A DNA stretch of 25,639 nucleotides from the NCBI GenBank assembly GCA_902489955.1, contig CABUBY010000010.1, positions 1 to 25,639 on the forward strand. The letters are read 5' to 3'. Below, piece by piece: positions 22,520-25,639 of this stretch (positions are counted from its first letter, which is position 1; every line of letters starts with the position of its first letter). The notes beneath the pieces are model-generated. The model was not told the DNA's origin. It made no database searches and saw nothing but the letters and a program-made list of their open reading frames with translations. This DNA is from an uncultured Collinsella sp. Lineage in GTDB: Bacteria; Actinomycetota; Coriobacteriia; Coriobacteriales; Coriobacteriaceae. Made by a program: the position numbers and the translations under genes.

Positions 22520-23710
22520 ATGGCCTTTACCAAGAAGACCGTCCGCGACATCGATGTCGACGGCAAGCGCGTTCTCGTCCGCGTTGACTTTAACGTGCCT
22601 ATCAAGGATGGCGTCGTTGGCGACACCACCCGTATCAAGGCTGCCCTGCCCACCATCAACTATCTCGTTGAGCACAACGCTCGCGTCATCCTCATGAGCC
22701 ACCTCGGCCGTCCCGAGGGCACCGGCTTCCAGCCCGAGCTGTCTCTCGAGCCCGTCGCCAAGAAGCTCGCTGAGCTCTCTGGTCTCGACGTTGCCTTTGT
22801 CGCCGACACCTACGGCGAGAAGGCTGCTGAGGCTGTCGCTGCCGTCGAGCCGGGCAAGGTTCTCGTTCTCGAGAACGTCCGCTTCGATAAGCGTGAGAAG
22901 AAGAACGATCCCGAGATCGCCAAGAAGCTCGCTTCCTATGGTGACGTCTTCGTTCTCGATGCCTTCGGCACCGCTCACCGCGCCCAGGGTTCCGTCGTGG
23001 GCCCCGCCGCTTACCTGCCTGCCGTCGCCGGCTTCCTGCTCGAGAAGGAGGTCGACACGCTGACCGGCATCTTCGCCGAGCCCGAGCGCCCCTTCGTCGC
23101 CATCGTCGGCGGTTCCAAGGTTTCCTCCAAGATCGGCGTTCTCGATCACCTCATCGACTCTGCTGACACCCTGATCATCGGTGGCGGTATGGCCTATACC
23201 TTCTTCCTGGCTCAGGGCCTGTCCGTCGGTCAGTCCCTCAAGGAAGAGGACTGGGTCGAGCGCGCTGGCGAGATGCTCAAGAAGGCCGAGGAGAAGGGCG
23301 TCAAGATCCTGCTCCCCATCGACAACCGCGTTGCCGATCACTTTGGCGAGGACGCTGTCCCCGAGGTTGTCGCTTCCGACGCTATCCCCGACGATCGTGA
23401 GGGCATGGACATCGGCCCCAAGACCGAGGAGCTCTACGCCGAGGCCGTCAAGGGCGCCAAGACCGTGTTCTGGAATGGCCCCATGGGCGTCTTCGAGTTC
23501 GACAACTTTGCTCACGGCACCCAGGCTATCGCCGAGGCTGTCGCCGAGGCCGACTGCACCTCGATCATCGGCGGTGGCGACTCTGTCGCAGCTGTCAACA
23601 AGTTCAACCTGGCCGACAAGATGAGCTGGATCTCCACCGGTGGTGGCGCTTCCATGGAGCTCGTCGAGGGTAAGGCCCTGCCCGGAGTGGAGGCGCTTCT
23701 CGATGCCTAA
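22520..23710 (+). CDS. pgk: Phosphoglycerate kinase
   Basis: A cytoplasmic monomeric kinase that transfers phosphate from 1,3-bisphosphoglycerate to ADP. It has 396 residues, typical for bacteria. Landmarks are VLVRVDFNVPIKDG near the N-terminus, the substrate loop SHLGRPEG, VFVLDAFGTAHRAQGSVVG, the hinge region, WNGPMGVFEF, and the nucleotide-binding GGGDSVAAV with a final STGGGASMELVEG. The ATG at 22520 has GAAAGG 11 bases upstream; an in-frame ATG at 22484 lies in the leader hairpin and is less likely. The last 8 bp overlap the tpi start, so the two are translationally coupled. Confidence 0.98.
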   Translation: MAFTKKTVRDIDVDGKRVLVRVDFNVPIKDGVVGDTTRIKAALPTINYLVEHNARVILMSHLGRPEGTGFQPELSLEPVAKKLAELSGLDVAFVADTYGEKAAEAVAAVEPGKVLVLENVRFDKREKKNDPEIAKKLASYGDVFVLDAFGTAHRAQGSVVGPAAYLPAVAGFLLEKEVDTLTGIFAEPERPFVAIVGGSKVSSKIGVLDHLIDSADTLIIGGGMAYTFFLAQGLSVGQSLKEEDWVERAGEMLKKAEEKGVKILLPIDNRVADHFGEDAVPEVVASDAIPDDREGMDIGPKTEELYAEAVKGAKTVFWNGPMGVFEFDNFAHGTQAIAEAVAEADCTSIIGGGDSVAAVNKFNLADKMSWISTGGGASMELVEGKALPGVEALLDA

Positions 23711-24470
23711 TCGCGCCCTTCTTATCGCTGGTAACTGGAAGATGAACAACGACGTCGCCGAGGCTGCCAAGCTCGCCGACGAGCTGGCTCAGGCTCTGCC
23801 CGAGGTTCCGGCTGGCGTCGAGGTGCTCGTCTGCCCTCCGACCATCGACATCACCACGGTTCATGACCGCATTCAGGCTGCCCCCATCGCCCTCGGTGCA
23901 CAGAACGTGTACTGGGAGGCCAAGGGTGCCTTCACCGGTGAGTCCTCTTGCGACATGCTCAAGTCCGCTGGCTGCACCTACTGCATCATCGGTCACTCCG
24001 AGCGTCGCGACTACTTCCACGAGACCGACGAGGACCAGAACAAGAAGGCTAAGGCTCTCGTTGCCGCCGGCCTCGTTCCCGTCTTCTGCTGCGGCGAGTC
24101 CCTCGAGGTCCGCGAGGCTGGCACCTATGTCGAGCACGTCGTGAACCAGGTCAAGGCTGGCCTTGCTGGTCTTGAGATCACCTGCCCCAAGCAGGTCGTC
24201 GTCGCCTACGAGCCCATCTGGGCCATCGGCACCGGCAAGACCGCTACCGCCGAGGACGCTCAGGAGGTCTGCGGTGCTATCCGTGAGACCCTCAAGGAGA
24301 TGTTCGGCGAGGAGCTCGCTAACGGCATCCGCGTGCTGTATGGCGGTTCCGCCAAGCCCGGCAACATCGCCGAGCTCGTCGCCAAGCCCGACGTTGACGG
24401 CGCCCTCGTGGGCGGCGCTTCGCTCAAGGCTGCCGACTTCGCCTCTATGGTCGTCAAGGCAGGCGAGTAG
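23703..24470 (+). CDS. tpiA: Triosephosphate isomerase
   Basis: The TIM-barrel enzyme that interconverts dihydroxyacetone phosphate and glyceraldehyde-3-phosphate, 255 residues. All catalytic residues are visible: N11 and K13 in GNWKMN, H98 in IGHSERR and E170 in AYEPIWAIGTGKTA, plus the phosphate-binding VLYGGSAKP. The ATG at 23703 overlaps the pgk stop by 8 bp and gives the standard N-terminus; GGAGTGGAGG inside the end of pgk can serve as its ribosome site. A longer in-frame ATG at 23640 falls within pgk and is unlikely. gpmI begins 5 bp downstream. Confidence 0.98.
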   Translation: MPNRALLIAGNWKMNNDVAEAAKLADELAQALPEVPAGVEVLVCPPTIDITTVHDRIQAAPIALGAQNVYWEAKGAFTGESSCDMLKSAGCTYCIIGHSERRDYFHETDEDQNKKAKALVAAGLVPVFCCGESLEVREAGTYVEHVVNQVKAGLAGLEITCPKQVVVAYEPIWAIGTGKTATAEDAQEVCGAIRETLKEMFGEELANGIRVLYGGSAKPGNIAELVAKPDVDGALVGGASLKAADFASMVVKAGE

Positions 24471-24475
24471 GACAT

Positions 24476-25639
24476 ATGGCACAACGTCATCTTCCTGCAC
24501 TCCTGATTATCATGGACGGCTGCGGCCTGGCTCCGGCTGATGGCGAGAACGCCGTCGCCGCTGCCAAGACGCCCTTCCTTGATGGCCTGTACGAGAAGTA
24601 TCCTCATACCACGCTCGGTGCTTCGGGCGAGGACGTGGGCCTTCCCGACGGCCAGATGGGCAACTCCGAGGTGGGTCACCTCAACATCGGTGCCGGTCGC
24701 ATCGTGTTCCAGGAGCTTTCGCGCATCAACAATGCCATCAAGGACGGCTCCATCGCCAAGAACGAGGTTTTCGTCAAGGCCATGGACGATGTCAAGGCTG
24801 ACGGCAAGACTCTCCACCTCATGGGCCTTATGAGCCCTGGCGGCGTTCACTCCCACATGAACCACGTCGAGGCTCTGGTCAAGATGGCTGCCGAGCATGG
24901 TGTCAAGACCGTTCGCGTCCACGCCTTCATGGATGGCCGCGACGTTGACCCGCAGTCCGGTGCCGGTTACATGAGTGAGTTCTGCGCCTTCCTGGCCAAG
25001 ATTTCCGAGGAGACCGGTTGCGACGCTCGCGTTGCCACCGTCTCGGGTCGTTATTGGGCGATGGACCGCGACAACCGTTGGGAGCGCATCCAGCGCGCCT
25101 ACGACGTCATGGTCAACGCGTCCGATGCTGATACCGACCCCGTTGCCGGTATCAAGGCCTACTACGAGAAGGACCCGCGCGGCGACGAGTTCGTCGAGCC
25201 CTTCGCTGCCCACAACGAGGGCATCCACGAGGGCGACGCGGCCATCTTCTTCAACTTCCGTCCCGACCGCGCACGTCAGATGACCCGTGTGTTCACGGAC
25301 AAGGAGTTCGACGGCTTTGAGCGCGAGCAGATCAAGCTTTCGCACTTTGTGACGATGACCGAGTATGATCCGACGTTTGACGTCGAGGTCGCCTTCCCCA
25401 AGACGTTCCCCGAGAACGTCCTGGCCGACGTTATCGCCGCCAACGGCCTGAAGCAGCTGCACACCGCCGAGACCGAGAAGTACGCCCACGTGACGTTCTT
25501 CCTCAACGGCGGCATCGAGGAGCCCAAGGAGGGCGAGGAGCGCGTGCTCGTCGCTTCCCCCAAGGTCGCTACCTACGATCTGCAGCCCGAGATGAGCGCT
25601 CCCGAGGTTACCGAGAAGCTTGTCGCCGCCATCAACGAG
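24476..25639 (+). CDS. gpmI: 2,3-bisphosphoglycerate-independent phosphoglycerate mutase (3' end beyond window)
   Basis: A manganese-dependent mutase of the alkaline-phosphatase superfamily that interconverts 3- and 2-phosphoglycerate. The window contains 388 codons of a protein that usually has about 510 residues, with no stop before the right edge. Visible features are D14 in IIMDGCG (metal ligand), nucleophile S64 in MGNSEVGHLNIGAGR, GLMSPGGVHSH, the substrate-binding FMDGRDVDP, FFNFRPDRARQ, and the beginning of the final phosphatase-domain segment (HTAETEKYAHVTFFLNGG). The start at 24476 has AGGAC 2-6 bases upstream and is 5 bp from the tpi stop, so it is in the same operon. Confidence 0.96.
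   Translation, partial: MAQRHLPALLIIMDGCGLAPADGENAVAAAKTPFLDGLYEKYPHTTLGASGEDVGLPDGQMGNSEVGHLNIGAGRIVFQELSRINNAIKDGSIAKNEVFVKAMDDVKADGKTLHLMGLMSPGGVHSHMNHVEALVKMAAEHGVKTVRVHAFMDGRDVDPQSGAGYMSEFCAFLAKISEETGCDARVATVSGRYWAMDRDNRWERIQRAYDVMVNASDADTDPVAGIKAYYEKDPRGDEFVEPFAAHNEGIHEGDAAIFFNFRPDRARQMTRVFTDKEFDGFEREQIKLSHFVTMTEYDPTFDVEVAFPKTFPENVLADVIAANGLKQLHTAETEKYAHVTFFLNGGIEEPKEGEERVLVASPKVATYDLQPEMSAPEVTEKLVAAINE

Noticed and set aside
22445..23770. Long reverse-strand open frames opposite pgk, tpi, gap and gpmI
   Set aside because: All mirror highly biased glycolytic genes and have low-complexity translations.
1..25639. CRISPR array, insertion sequence, prophage or toxin-antitoxin genes
   Set aside because: No regularly spaced repeats, transposase or integrase motifs, or small paired genes were found.

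Overview
The window looks like chromosome from a high-GC actinobacterium, most likely class Coriobacteriia and plausibly a Collinsella-like gut bacterium. This rests on three things: strong G/C third-position codon bias, the actinobacterial uvrC / rapZ / whiA / gap / pgk / tpi neighbourhood, and mucin-sugar genes. No taxonomic marker gene is present, so the placement is an inference.

Layout. Bases 1-1147 (minus strand, running off the left edge) hold the membrane half of an LTA-synthase-like sulfatase-family protein. A 193-bp divergent region with a LexA-box-like site leads into uvrA (1341-4220). A hairpin and a fresh promoter then start a probable ybaK-murJ-uvrC operon (4353-8486). A 365-bp regulatory region rich in palindromes follows.

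Bases 8852-19202 form a probable sialic-acid uptake and catabolism operon. It contains a Tat-type family-5 binding lipoprotein, a DppB-like permease, a permease-ATPase fusion and a second ATPase. These are followed by a carbohydrate-esterase-family-7-like deacetylase, a second CE7-like protein that has lost its catalytic serine, a NanA-type aldolase, a ROK kinase (NanK) and an epimerase (NanE). The inferred route is: import sialic acid, remove O-acetyl groups, cleave to ManNAc and pyruvate, phosphorylate, and epimerise to GlcNAc-6-phosphate. nagA and nagB are not in the window. Most junctions in this operon carry an RNA hairpin, including a striking 90-nt, nearly perfect one between nanA and nanK.

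After a good intrinsic terminator come rapZ and whiA, only 6 bp apart and without the yvcK gene that usually lies between them. The glycolytic block follows: gap, pgk, tpi and gpmI (cut by the right edge). In many actinobacteria uvrC-rapZ-yvcK-whiA sit together with gap-pgk-tpi nearby, so the nan cluster appears to be placed inside a conserved block.

The most notable points are the catalytically dead CE7 paralogue beside an intact one, the 90-nt hairpin, the altered cysteine set in UvrC, the unusual substrate-pocket residues of the NanA-like aldolase, and the possible shared operator upstream of the nan and gap units. No tRNA, rRNA, CRISPR array, insertion sequence or phage gene was seen.
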